64,000 nucleotides of DNA from Prunus persica. Taxonomy: Eukaryota; Streptophyta; Magnoliopsida; Rosales; Rosaceae. Every line of letters begins with the position of its first letter. Position 1 is the stretch's first letter. The position numbers and the translations under genes are program-made. The DNA is taken from NCBI RefSeq assembly GCF_000346465.2, contig NC_034012.1, positions 20,603,567 to 20,667,566 on the forward strand, given 5' to 3'. Below, piece by piece: positions 47,700 to 59,964 of the stretch. Under the pieces are notes generated by a model. The model searched no databases and was not told the DNA's origin. It saw nothing but the letters and a program-made list of their open reading frames with translations.

Positions 47700-49142
47700 T
47701 GAGAAGGTCATAATTTCACACATTTGCGTGCCTTCTTTGCTTAGTATTTTTGTTTAGCTTCTCTTTATTTTGAGTCTCGTACCTATGTTTGTGTGTTTTG
47801 TAGGTTAAGACAGCAAGGGGATGACATTTGATACAATTCATGCATGTTAAGGGCTGAGTGGCACAAGAGGAATATGAGCTTAAAGACAAAACCAATTTGA
47901 GCCACACTCCTTGTCAGTCCAGTTTCGTAGGTCATCTTTCGGACATCATTTCAGCAACTTACACAGGTCGGATGAGGAGACATCCTTGATAGAAGTTGTT
48001 CCAATGGGTGTCGATTATAACATATCCAAATTTCAGCCGAATTGGATAAATCTGGAGCCCTCAGCACGTCAATGACTGAACCAAGTTCACAGAAATGTCA
48101 TGTTGGCTGCCATCACATTTAATGTGGCTACATCCCTAGAGCCAAGTGCTACACATGGGCAGCCACACATGGGAGTCAAATCAGCTCATAAGCGCAAAAA
48201 GATGAACAAAATTCAAGCTTTCCATAAAGAAACCATACCAAAACATGTATTTGTCAGCTGGAGCAGTTGGCAAGTATGTCAGCTGGAGCAGTTGGCAAGT
48301 ATGGGCAGCTGGAGCAGTTGGGAGCAGATAAGAGAGGTGTGCTTCACCAGCCAAAGGGAGGACAAAATTGCACTCTATAAATAGAGAGCTGCACACTCAT
48401 TCAAGAGAAGGGTCAGACACACACATTCACATCATCCATTACTCTCATATACACATTCAGATTCACCACAAAGAGAGAAGGGAGCATGGAGCTGTCCTGG
48501 GAACTTCCTTGCTGCCATCATCTAGTTCTTCTCCTCTCTTTATCCTATCTATGTATTTCTTATTTTATGTATTCATAGTTATGTCTAACTAATCCATTTA
48601 GTTAGGGCTTAGGATGAAGCCCTAGTCATGAATATTCAATGTTATGGATGATTTTATAGTTAATTGATTTCCTTGCTTTTATTATCAAGTTGTTAATCTC
48701 CAGTTTATTATGTGCTTGATGTATGTTTTCTTGGAGTAGCTAACTAGGATTTTATGCATCTAGCACAGGTTGGGAAAGGGTTTAGATTCACCAATTATAC
48801 TCTCCTTTCACAAGCAACACATCAATGGCCTAAGAATCATTCAAGGGGTTAATAACCATAGGTTGACTAGGACAGATACCATGTTCTAGGACTTGTGTGA
48901 TTATCATATTCTCAAGGAGCTTAATGACTCTTGTATGCTTTATTCTAAGTAAATACCATGCTTAGGTTGCATATTAGAGATCACGTGTTGTGTAGGAGAA
49001 TCTTGCATCCTGCACCTAGATACCATAGGCTTGTATGCGATCATCTATTGTTGATGAAGCTTGAGTCAATTTCTATGCATTCATAACTTGGATAGGAAAA
49101 CTAGTGGTGGATTCCAAGGCTCTAACACCTCTCAATCATTGT
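47700..49142 (+). mobile_element. Solo/partial LTR, 1.8-kb family, copy 3, 3'-truncated
   Basis: It starts TGAGAAGGTCATAAT, a mutated form of the family start, and follows copy 1 up to 'cctctcaatcattgt', where it stops some 365 bp short of the family end. The TATA box (48376-48383) is kept. It has a 26-bp tandem repeat of 'cagctggagcagttggcaag' text near 48257-48310, and a deletion of about 30 bp near 48994 that removes the third AGATACCAT motif. No right-hand target duplication can exist because the end is lost. Confidence 0.9.
48376..48383 (+). promoter_or_regulatory. Putative LTR TATA box
   Basis: TATAAATA, conserved with copies 1 and 2 in spite of truncation and local rearrangement of this copy. 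Confidence 0.55.
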
Positions 49143-50655
49143 AGAGTGAGGTTTGTGTAGATGCAGTATGGTAGAGTGAGTGCTTATGTATCTCAACAAC
49201 GGAAGAAGTATAAATCGAAGCATTCTATTTATGATTTGGAACAGGCCACAGTAAGTCTGGCTTAGTAAGGTTGGTGGCCGTCTTTTATGAAGAATTATGC
49301 AAGATCCTTACAGATCATAAGAGGTTACCAAATTTCTTTATACAAGAAGAAGAAAACTTGAGACGGAGAAAATGGTCAGAGGATATAGATACACTCAGTA
49401 TGGAATTCTCAGGAAGAAGTGGCTTATCTCCGAAGGAGATGGATTATCAGTGATAGTAAGACAAAAAGTTGAGTTGGATACGAATAATCAGAAAGCACTA
49501 TTAATGACTTGTCAAGGAAAATCAGTACTAATGAACTCGAATATTTGCAGGTTAATTTCAGGATCCTGATTTGATTCCTACGAGTAAAAGGTTGAATTAT
49601 ATGACATGAAAAGCAAAGGTTCAAAATAGAGATCTTACAAGGAGCTTCTTATGATGAAAGGAACAATAGAACTTAGCAGCAAGGAATAGCCCCGCGACAA
49701 GAATCAACAAGGTTCTTGCAATCACTTTCGAGTTCTGAAAGGAAGCAGGAGGAGCTTACGATGGATTTTGTGTTCAGCCTCCTTGAACATAGAGGAAGCA
49801 GGGTGGGGTGTAGGAAATTACGGATCGATTTAGTAAGTCTGTATATGTTCCGCAGGTGAGAACCGAGTATAGTCTGAACAAACTGGTAAGAATTTTCATA
49901 GATAAAGTCTTACGACGCTATGGAATACCAGTCCCTACGGTTTAGATCAAGAAATCCAGGCTATGTTCCAGTCGGACTCAGCTAAAAGAAGCTTTTGGGC
50001 CTTGATTATAGTTTAATACCGCAATTCACTCTAGACAGATGACCATCTTAAGAAAATGACTCAAATTGTGGAAAGGTTATTGAGATATAATCTACTACAG
50101 TTTCAGAATGATTTGAGTGAAAAGATGCTGGTTTGGGAGTATGCCTTAAGTGACAGTTGTTGGATTTCCTCGGATTACAAATCTAAAATTTGCTATTGGT
50201 ATCTATAACTGAGATGTTTCCAATAGATGCCTTACACGAGGCATAGTATGGATCACCCAAGTATGAAGATGGAATGTTAAGCAAGGTTCATTGAAATCTG
50301 AAAGTATTGTAGGAAATAAAGAACCTGTTTGGATTAAGCAGAAAAAGACTCAAGTAACCCAGGATTGGCAAGAAATTATGCAGATACTAGAAGAAGGATC
50401 TTCAATTAAGTATTTTCGATATTTATCGCCTGAGGAAGGTGAAATGAGATTTAAGGAAGCAAGGGAGCCAAATCCTAGATGTATCGGACCCAATGAGAAT
50501 ATAGAATGTGTGGGAAACAAGCGGTTCAGATTGAAATAGAAAGTGTCCAGCTTTTAGTAACACATGCTGTGTAATAACTTAAGTTGCAGATATAGGTGCA
50601 GTCCTTCCCCCTCTTTAAACGACAAGGAGGTAAATTTCGAGGACGAAATTTTTAT
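49143..50655 (+). pseudogene. Decayed Tekay/Del-type pol 3' end (RNase H to integrase C-terminus)
   Basis: No long frame remains, but translated pieces in the right order match chromovirus pol. RNase H middle: 49161 reads MQYGRVSAYVSQQ... with DLEQATV. RNase H end: 49310-49453 reads TDHKRL...FFIQEEENLRRRKW. Integrase core: about 49835-49942 reads KSVYVPQVRTEYSLNKL and GIPVPTV, with a stop where the core aspartate follows. Integrase C-terminal region: 50291-50539, with 'YLSPEEGEMRF', 'PRCIGP' and 'VGNKRFRL'. Many stops and frameshifts separate the pieces. Everything upstream (gag, protease, RT and 5' LTR) is gone, cut at the junction with the truncated LTR at 49142. The text 'atttcgaggacgaaat' near 50632 is the usual tail before the polypurine tract in this lineage. 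Confidence 0.82.
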
Positions 50656-50668
50656 AAGGGGGGTAGAT
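50656..50668 (+). other. Polypurine tract of the Tekay-type relic
   Basis: AAGGGGGGTAGAT immediately before TGTAATAACCC. Together with 'cgaggacgaaattt' upstream it fixes the 3' LTR start. Confidence 0.85.
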
Positions 50669-50956
50669 TGTAATAACCCAAAACAAAATATCTAAAAAGA
50701 AATAAAATATCTAAAAAGTAAGGATAATATCTTCTAGTAAAAAGACTATTTTGCCCTCGCATTATTTAATAGGGGGAAAATTGACTTTTTGATCGAGAAA
50801 GAATTTGGCAATTCCGCTTATGCCGTTGCGTAGAGCACGGCGAAACGAGTTCATAGACACGGAGTAAACCCGAATCGGAGCTGTAACAAAGAAGATATGG
50901 TCTAAATACCGCGAAGGGCAAAACGGTAATTTGGAAAAAAGTCAGATTTTTATCCC

Positions 50957-51010
50957 TTCTCTCTCCTCTCCCCCGTCAGTTTTCTCTCTCTCTCCTCTCT
51001 CCCTCTCCCG
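50957..51010 (+). promoter_or_regulatory. Pyrimidine-rich tract in LTR, possible leader or core promoter
   Basis: A nearly pure CT run with CTCTCTCC repeats at an AT-to-GC transition inside the LTR. Such tracts are common near plant transcription starts. No TATA box is convincing upstream, so this is only a suggestion. Confidence 0.3.
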
Positions 51011-52703
51011 TCGCACCCAGCTGTGCGATGCTTCGACGTCTAGGCGACGGTCCGGCCACCACAGGCCGAGCTGATCTCCGCCGTGGGCACCGTCGGCTCC
51101 ACCTCCCTCTCGCCGTCACGACTTGACCATCATCCACCCTTGGGTCGCCCGGAGTTGATCGGAAAGTCATGATTTCCGACGGATGTTCACCCGAGTTCAC
51201 CCGATCTTCCAGCTCGAATTTCTCCTTCGTTTCTCCACCAAATCAATCGAGTAAGGTATGGTTTCTCAGCTATTTTTCGTGTTCTAGCTGATGGATGTAT
51301 GGGTTTCGATCGATTTTAGCTCTAAAGCGATCAATTTTCGACTTGAATTCTGGCCGAAACTTCGGCCGCCGAGATCTACTGTTTATGGTCACTTTTTGGG
51401 GTATGTCCAAGAACAAAACTGACTCCAAATGGGGTTTTTTACCCAGGATAGGAGTTTGGAGTCTTAGTTCCGAGATTTTTCTGCCACCCGGTATCGCTTT
51501 AGACACCCGATTCTGCCCGCGCGTGCTGGGGCGCGTGGGCGAGGGTGGTGAAGTAATTCTGTGCAGTTTTGTGATCCTCGTGTCGTCACGAGCGCGTAGG
51601 ATTTCGCGGATCTCGATTCGGAGTCCGTTTGAGCCCCGAACGGATTTTCCATATCGTGCGATCCGTGGGTGCAGTGTCGTCAAATCGTCGGATCACGCTG
51701 AATTTTGGATATGTCGGTCTACATGATTTCAGGATCGTGTAGGATTCGACGGATTGCGAATCGGAGTCCCGGATACTCCGAAATCGCGAACCCTGGGGCT
51801 AGGGTTTAGATTTTAAGCGATAACGCGATTTTGGCTAATCCGACCATCCGTTTCGGACCAAACTCGCAGAACATGGTTCCTTCTCTGTAAGGAACCTTCA
51901 GAGGAGCCCAGATTGGCCATCGGAGACCGCAAACCCACGGGGTCCCGGATCAGCCGATCTGGATGTTTATCGCTTAGTAAGGCTTCGGGTCTTTTAAGGC
52001 CGTTCTAACTGTCTAAAAAGCTAATGTCGGCATAAGAGTACTTTAAAATGAGTGCACGTATTTCTAGAAGCCGGGGGCAGGGTGTTTAATTTAATTCTTT
52101 TTATTCAGCAGTTTATTGATTTATTATTCATGGATAATCAGGCACCAGAGGTTCAGTCGACCTGCAGGAGGGACCTTCGAGGGGTCCAATTAGCTCGGAC
52201 CATCAGTGAGTGGACTTTCTTTCATAAATGATTTTATATGCATGAGTTATATCATAAATGAATTATATAAATGAGATTACTTAAGTGATTTTTATAATGA
52301 TTTTATACAAATAAGCTTTTACAAATCAGTTTATATGGGTTAATGTCATTATTTGATATGGAAGAAGTTTTATGAACTATTCATTTCGAACGTGATTTGT
52401 GCTGTACAATACTTTGATTTACGTGTTGTTCAGTTACTGAAGCTCAGTAATATAAAAAGCAGAGTTTGAGAACTTTATCAGAGGAGATAGCAGTTAAAGT
52501 TCAGTTTCACAAAAAGGCAGTGAGTTATTAGATTTTTCTAAAAATAGTTTATTTTAGAACCACCATGTACCCACCCTTGACTTGGTGATTACCCAGAGTT
52601 GGACCGATGTCTACGGACATCCAGTCCAATTTCAGTTTATGTCAGTGCACTTGACTTTGCCTCACGAGTTACGGGGACGCTCGGACCGTGAGTGCCAGGA
52701 TTT

Positions 52704-52943
52704 GCGGCTCGGCAGACTTGGTGTCCCGAGACCTGCCAGGATTGCGGCTCGGCTGACTCTGTGTCCCCGAGACCTGCCAGGATTGCGGATCAGGCTGACT
52801 ACGGTCCCTTGCATCCTGCCAGAGCGACTCGAGCTGACTTGGTGTCATCGAGGAATCTGCCGGCAGATCAGGCTGATCATAGTCCCCTGATTTCGCCAGT
52901 TTGCGGCTCGGGTAGACTGCGTGGCGCCCGAGACCTGCCAGGG
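52704..52943 (+). repeat. 40-bp minisatellite inside the Tekay-type LTR, six units
   Basis: Units start near 52704, 52744, 52785, 52824, 52863 and 52903. Each begins GCGGCTCGG, GCGGATCAGG or a close variant, followed by a 'ctgact' block and a 'gagacctgccagg' or 'catcctgccag' block. The other two LTR copies have about two units each. Two unit types (GGCTCGG and GGATCAGG) are partly interspersed. Confidence 0.82.
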
Positions 52944-55900
52944 GAATTGACGGATATGACAGGGGTACAAATAGGTGGTATTTTCAAAGGATTTTGAGTT
53001 TTCTTTTATTCGATTATGACTTTCAGTTATTTTATATCAGCTTCTTTGATATTCGTGCATTTATATCTTTACATATTTGTTCAGTTATACGAGCACATTC
53101 ATCAGTAGGTTTTTACATGCTTATTTGAATACCTTGTATTGCAATATAGACAAACCCTCGATTTAAATCCTTGCTTATTTTTAAATGGGGGTTACTATGT
53201 TTATAAAATTTATTTTCAAGAACTTAATTTTTGTCCACTCACATTTTCAACCTGTTTTTCGCCCCCAGGCCGTAGAAGTGCGTAGGATCCACCACCGGGC
53301 CATCCCTAGCTTCCGCGCCACCAAGTGAGGTAGAGTTTTGTGGAAAAGTTCTTGAAACTCTGTGAACTTTAGAAAATGCTCTGATATATAGTTTTAATGG
53401 AAAACTGGAGTTGGTGAATACTTGGTTATTCTATTATGGCAGTTGGTGTGGATTTTTTGATTGTTTAACAAGTGGAAATTGGGTCGGGTCCTGTCATCCA
53501 ATGGCTAAAACTATGCAATACACCAACCACTCCATTTCATAACGAACTTCGTACGGACCTGAATCGTCAAATTTCATGGACCAATCGATATTGGATTGAG
53601 TCGAAAATTGGAGGAACATAATAATATGATGGGAGGAGTCATTTGGTGGGTTCTGAGTGAAATCCAATGGCTACAACTATGCAATACACCTACCACTCCA
53701 TTTCATAACGAACTTCGTACGAACCTGAATTGTCCAAATTCTTGGACCAATCCATATCGGATTGAGTACAAAACTTGGGGAACATCAAAATATGATGGGT
53801 GGAGTCATTTGGTGAATTTTGAATGAAATCCAATTGCTAAAACTATGCAAAACACCACCCACTCAACGAACTTCGTACAAACCTGAATTGTCAAATTTCA
53901 TGGACCAATCGACATCGGATTGAGTTGAAAACTTGAGGATTAATCATAATACGATGGGAGGAGTCATTTGGTGACTTTTGAATGAAATCCAATTGCTAAA
54001 ACTATGCAATACACCACCCACTCCAATTCATAACGAACTTCGTACGAACCTGAATTGCCCAATTTCATGGACCAATCGATATCGGATTGAGTACAAAACT
54101 CGGGGAACATCATAATATGATGGGTGGAGTCATTTGGCGAATTTTCAATGAAATCCAATGGCTAAAACTATGCAACACACCACCCACTCCATTTCATAAC
54201 GAACTTCGTACGAACCTGAATTGTCCAATTTCATGGACTAATAGATATCGGATTGAGTTCAAAACTTGGGGAACATCATAATATGGTGGGACGAGTCATT
54301 TGGTGACTTTTGAGTGAAATCCAATGCCTAAAACTTTGAAATACACAAACCACTCCATTTTAGAATGAACTCCGTACGAAGTTGAATTGTCCAATTTCAT
54401 GGACCAATCGATATCGAATTGAGTCCAAAACTTGGGGAACATCATAATATGATGGCAGGAGTCATTTGGTGACTTTTGAGTGAAATCCAATGGCTAAACC
54501 TGTGCAATACACCAACCACTCCGTTTCAGAACGACCTTCGTATGAACCTGAATTGTCCAATTTCAAGGACCAATCGATATCGGATTGAGTCCAAAACTTG
54601 GGGAACATCATAATATGGTGGGAGGCGTCATTTGTTGGGTTTTGAGTGAAATCCAATCTCTAGAACTATGCAATCCACCGACCACTCCATTTCAGAACAA
54701 ACTTCGTACGAACCTAAATTGTCCAATTTCATGGACCAATCGATATCGGATTGAGTCCAAAACTTGGGGCGCATCATAATACTGTGGGAGGAGTCATTTG
54801 GTGGGTCTTGAGTGAAATCCAATCTCTACAACTATACAATACACAAACCACTGCATTTCATAACGAACTTCGTACGAACCTGAATTGTCCGATTTCATGG
54901 ACGAATCGATATCGAATGTAGTCCAAAACTTGGGGAACATCATAATATGGTGGGAGGAGCCATTTGGTGAGTTTTGAGTGAAATCCAATGTCTAAGACTA
55001 TGCAGTACACCAACCACTCCATTTCATAACGAACCTGATTTGTCCAATTTCATGGACCAATCGATATCGGATTGAGTTCAAAACTTGGTGGGTTTTGAGT
55101 GAAATCCAATCTCTACAACTATACAATACACAAACCACTCCATTTCATAAAGAACTTCGTACGAACCCGAATTGTCCGATTTCATGGACCAATCGATATC
55201 ATATGGAGTCCAAAACTTGGGGAACATCATAATACGGTGGAAGGAGCCATTTGGTGAGTTTTGAGTGAAATCCAATGGCGAAAACAGTGCAATACACCAA
55301 CCACTCCATTTCATAACGAACTTCGTACGAACCTGATTTGTCCAATTTCATGGACCAATCGATGTTGGATATAGTCCGAAACCTGGGGAACATCATAATA
55401 TTGTGGGAAGAGTCATTTGGTGGGTTTTGACTGAAATCCAGTCTCTACAACTATACAATACACAAACCACTCATTTAATAACGAACTTCGTAAGAACCTC
55501 AATTGTCCGATATCATGGACCAATCGATGTCGGATGGAGTCCAAAAGTTGGGGAACATCATAATGTGGTGGGAGGAGTCATTTGGTGGGTTTTTAGTGAA
55601 ATCCAATCTCTAGAACTATGTAATACTCCAACCACTCCATTTCAGAACGAACTTCATACGAACCTAAATTGTCCGATTTCATGGACCAATCAATATCGGA
55701 TTGAGTCCAAAACTTGGGGAACATCATAATATTGTGGGAGGAGTCATTTCGTGGGTTTTGAGTAAAATCGAATCTCTACAACAATACAATACACAAACCA
55801 CTCCATTTCATAACGAACATCGTACGAACCTGAATTGTCCGATTTCATGGACCAATCGATATCGGATGGAGTCCAAAACTTGGGGAACATCATAATATGG

Positions 55901-56619
55901 TGGGAGGAGCCATTTGGTGAGTCTTGAGGGAAATCCAATGACTAAAACATAGCAATACACCAACCACTCCATTTTATAACGAACTTCACACGAACCTTAA
56001 TTGTCCAATTTCATGGACCAATCGATATCGGATTGAGTCCAAAACTTGGGGAACATCATAATAATGTAGGAGGAGTAATTTGGTAGGTTTTGGGTGAAAT
56101 CAAATTGCAAAAACTATGAAATACACCAACCACTCCATTATGGAACAAACTTCGTACGAACATGAATAGTCCGATTTCTTGGACCAATCGATATCGGATT
56201 GAGCCCAAAACTTGGGGAACATCATAATATAGTGGGAGGATTCACTTGGTTGGTTTTGAGTGCAAGCTAATAGCAAAAACTATGGAATGCACCAACCACT
56301 CCATTAGAGAACGACCTTCGTATGGACATGAATAGTCCAATTCCTTCGACCAATCGATATCGGATTGAGCGCAAAACTTGGGGAACATCATAATATGGTG
56401 GGAGGAGTCATTTGGTGAGTTTGAGTGAAATCCAATCGCTAAAACTATGCAATACACCAACCACTCCGTTTCATAACGAACTTCGTACGAACCTGAATTG
56501 TCCGATTTCATGGATGAATCGATATCGGATTGAGTCCAAAACTTGGGGAACGTCATAATATGGTGGGAGGAGTCATTTGGTGAGTTTTGAGTGAAATCCA
56601 ATTACTAAAACTATGCAAT

Positions 56620-57060
56620 ACACCAACCACACCATTTACAGAACGAACTTCGTACGAACTTGAATGGGCAGATTTCTTAGTCCAATCAATATCGGATTGG
56701 GCACTAAACTTGGTCAACATCATAATATGGTGGGTGGAGTCATTTGGTGAGTTTTGTGTGAAATCCAATTGCTAAATCTACTCAATACACCAACCACACC
56801 ATTTACGGAACAAACTTCGTATGAACTTGAATTGTCCAATTTCTTTGGGCAGTAGATATCGGATTGAGCCAAAAACTTGGCCAACATCATAATATTTCGG
56901 TTGGACTTATTTGGTGAGTTTTAAGTGAAATCCAATTGCCGAAACTATGCAATACACAAACCACTCCATTTACGGAACGAACTTCCTACGAAGTTGAATT
57001 GTCCAATTTCATTGGGCAATCAGTATCGGATTGAACCCAAAACTTGAGGACCATCACAAT
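56620..57060 (+). repeat. Cluster of divergent satellite subfamily
   Basis: Monomers with 'ccatttacggaac', 'tttgggcagtagatatc' or 'cattgggcaatcag', and 'gagccaaaaacttggccaac', plus the rare 'catcataatatttcggttgg' that is also found at 36661. They are preceded by a monomer with 'gaacatgaatagtcc' (56160), also seen before the other cluster (36100). Confidence 0.72.
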
Positions 57061-59964
57061 GTTGTGGGAGGAGCCATTTGGTGAGTTTTGAGTGAAATCC
57101 AATTGCCAAAACTATGCAATACACCAACCACCCCAATTCAGAACGAACTTCATACGAACCTTAACTGTCCAATTTCAAGGACGAATCGATATCGGATTGA
57201 GTCCAAAACATGGGGAACATCATAATGTTGTGGGAGGAGTCATTTGGTGAGTTTTGAGTGAAATCCAACTATCAAAACTATGCAATAGACCAACTACTCC
57301 ATTTCAGAGTGAACTTCGTACGAACATGAATTGTCCGATTTCTTGGACCAATCGATATCGGATCGAGTCCAAAACTTGGGTTTTGAGTGAAATCCAATGG
57401 CTAAAACTATGCAATACACCAACCACTCCATTTCATAACGAACATCGTACGAACCTGAATTGTCCAATTTCATGTTCCAATCGATATCGGATTGGGTCCA
57501 AAACTTGGGGAACATCATAATGTTGTGGGAGGAGTCATTTGGTGACTTTTGAGTAAAATCCAATGGCTAAAACTTTGAAATACAATAACTACCCCATTTC
57601 AGAACGAACTTCGTACGAACCTGAATTGTCCAATTTCATGGACCAACCGACACCGGATTGAGTCCAAAACTTGGGGAACATCATAATATGATGGGAGGAG
57701 TCATTTGGTGACTTTGGAGTGAAATCCAATGGCTAAAACTGTGCAATACACCAACCACTCCATTTCATCACGAATTTCGTACGAACCTGAATTCTCCAAT
57801 TTCATGGACCAATCGATATCGGATTGAGTCCAAAACATGGGGAACATCAGAATATGGTGGGAGGAGTCATTTGGTGACTTTGGAGTGAAATCCAATGGCT
57901 AAAACTATGCAATACACCAACCACTCCATTTCATAACGAACGTCGTACAAACCTGAACTGTCCAATGTCATGGACCAATCGATATTGGATTGTGTTCAAA
58001 ACTTGGCGAACATCGTAATATGATGGGTTGGAGTCATTTGGTGAGTTTTGAATGAAATCCAATCTTTAGAACTATGCAATACACCAACCACTCCATTTCA
58101 TAACGAGCTTCGTACGAAACTGAATTGTCCAACTTCATGGACCAATCGATATCGGATTGACTCCAAAACTTGGGGAACATCATAATATGGTGGGAGGAGT
58201 CGTTTAGTGACTTTTGAGTGAAATGCAATGGCTAAAACTATGAAATACACCAACCACTCCATTTCATAACGAACTTCGTACAAACCTGAACTGTCCAATG
58301 TCATGGACCAATCGATATTGGATTGTGTTCAAAACTTGGCGAACATCGTAATATGATGGGTTGGAGTCATTTGGTGAGTTTTGAATGAAATCCAATGGCT
58401 AAAACTATGCAATACACCACCCACTCCATTTCATAACGAACTTTGTACGAACCTGAATTGTCCAATTTCATGGACCAATCGATATCGGATTGAGTCCAAA
58501 ACTTGGGGAACATCATAATATGATGGGTTGGAGTCATTTGGTGAGTTAAGAATGAAATCCAATGGCTAAAACTATACAATACGCCACCCGCTCCATTTCA
58601 TAACGAACTTCGTACGAACTTGAATTGTCCAATGTCATCGACCAATCGATATCGGATTGAGTCCAAAACTTGGGGAACAACATAATATGGTGGGAGGAGT
58701 CATTTCGTGACCTTTTTTTAAAATCCAATGGCTAAAACTATGAAATACAACAACCACACCATTTCATAACGAACTTCGTACGAACCTGAATTGTCCAATT
58801 TCATGGACCAATCAATATTGGATTGAGTCAAAAACTTGGAGAACCTCATAATATGGTGGGAGGAGTCATTTGGTGGGTTTTGAATGAAGTCATTGTGCAA
58901 TACACCAACCACTCCATTTCATAACGAACTTCGCACCAATTTGAATTGTCCAATGTCATGGACCAATCGATATCGGATTGAGTCCAAAACTTGGGGAACA
59001 ACATAATATGGTGGGAGGGGTCATTTGGTAACTTTTCAGTGAAATCCAATGGCTAAAACTATACAATACACCAACCACTCCATTTCATAACGAACTTCGT
59101 ACGAACCTGAATTGTCCAATTTCATGGACCAATCAATATTAGATTGAGTCCAAAACTTGGAGAACCTCATAATATGGTGGGAGGAGTCATTTGGTGGGTT
59201 TTGATTGAAGTCCAATCTCTAGGACTATGCAATACACCAACCACTCCATTTCATAACGAACTTCACACAAACCTGAATTGTCCAATGTCATGGACCAATC
59301 GATATCGGATTGTGTCCAAAACTTGGGGAACATCATAATCTGGTGGGAGGAGTCATTTGGTAACTTTTGAGTGAAATCCAATGACTAAAACTCTACAATA
59401 CACCAACCACTCCATTTCATAATGAACTTCGTATGAATCTGAATTGTCCAATTTCATGGACCAATCGATATCGGATTGAGTTCAAAACTTGGGGAACATC
59501 ATAATATGGTGGGAGGAGTCATTTGGTGACTTTTGAGTGAAATCCAATGGCTAAAACTATGAAATACACCAACCACTCCATTTTATAACGAACTTCGTAC
59601 GAACATGAATTGTATAATTTCATGGACCAATCGATATCGGATTGAGTCCAAAACTTGGGGAACATCATAATATGGTGGGAGTTGTCGTTTGGTGACTTTC
59701 CATTCAAATCCAATTTCTAAAACTATGCAATACACCAACCACTCCATTTCATAACGAACTTCGTACGAACCTGAATTGTCCAATGTCATGAACCAATCGA
59801 TATCGGATTGAGTCCAAAACTTGGAGAACATCATTATATGGTGGCAGGAGTCATTTGGTTACTTTTGAGTGAAATCCAATGGCTAAAACTATGCAATACA
59901 CCAACCACTCCATTTCATAACGAACTTCGTACGAACCTGAATTGTCCAATTTCATGGACCACTC

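Larger units (their letters stand above)
50669..53496 (+). repeat. 3' LTR of the Tekay/Del-type relic
   Basis: 2828 bp, TGTAATAACCC...GGGTCCTGTCA. It is the fullest copy of this LTR family in the window, homologous to 926-2954 and to the minus-strand 39356-43529. A pyrimidine-rich stretch (about 50957-51010, CTCTCTCC repeats) precedes a GC-richer part (51000-51700). Downstream come 'ggagtcccggatactccgaa', 'cctgcaggagggaccttcg', an expanded 40-bp minisatellite (52704-52943) and the conserved 'gaattgacggatat'. The satellite follows directly as TCCAATGG. Confidence 0.9.

Noticed and set aside
49372..49569. Independent small gene at 49372-49569 or 50291-50539.
   Set aside because: These are fragments of a decayed chromovirus pol in the correct order before its polypurine tract and LTR.
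52582..52997. Protein with repeats (CGSADS, SPRPARIAD).
   Set aside because: The repeats come from the 40-bp minisatellite of the LTR. Since the unit is near 40 bp, the frame changes from unit to unit, which argues against coding.
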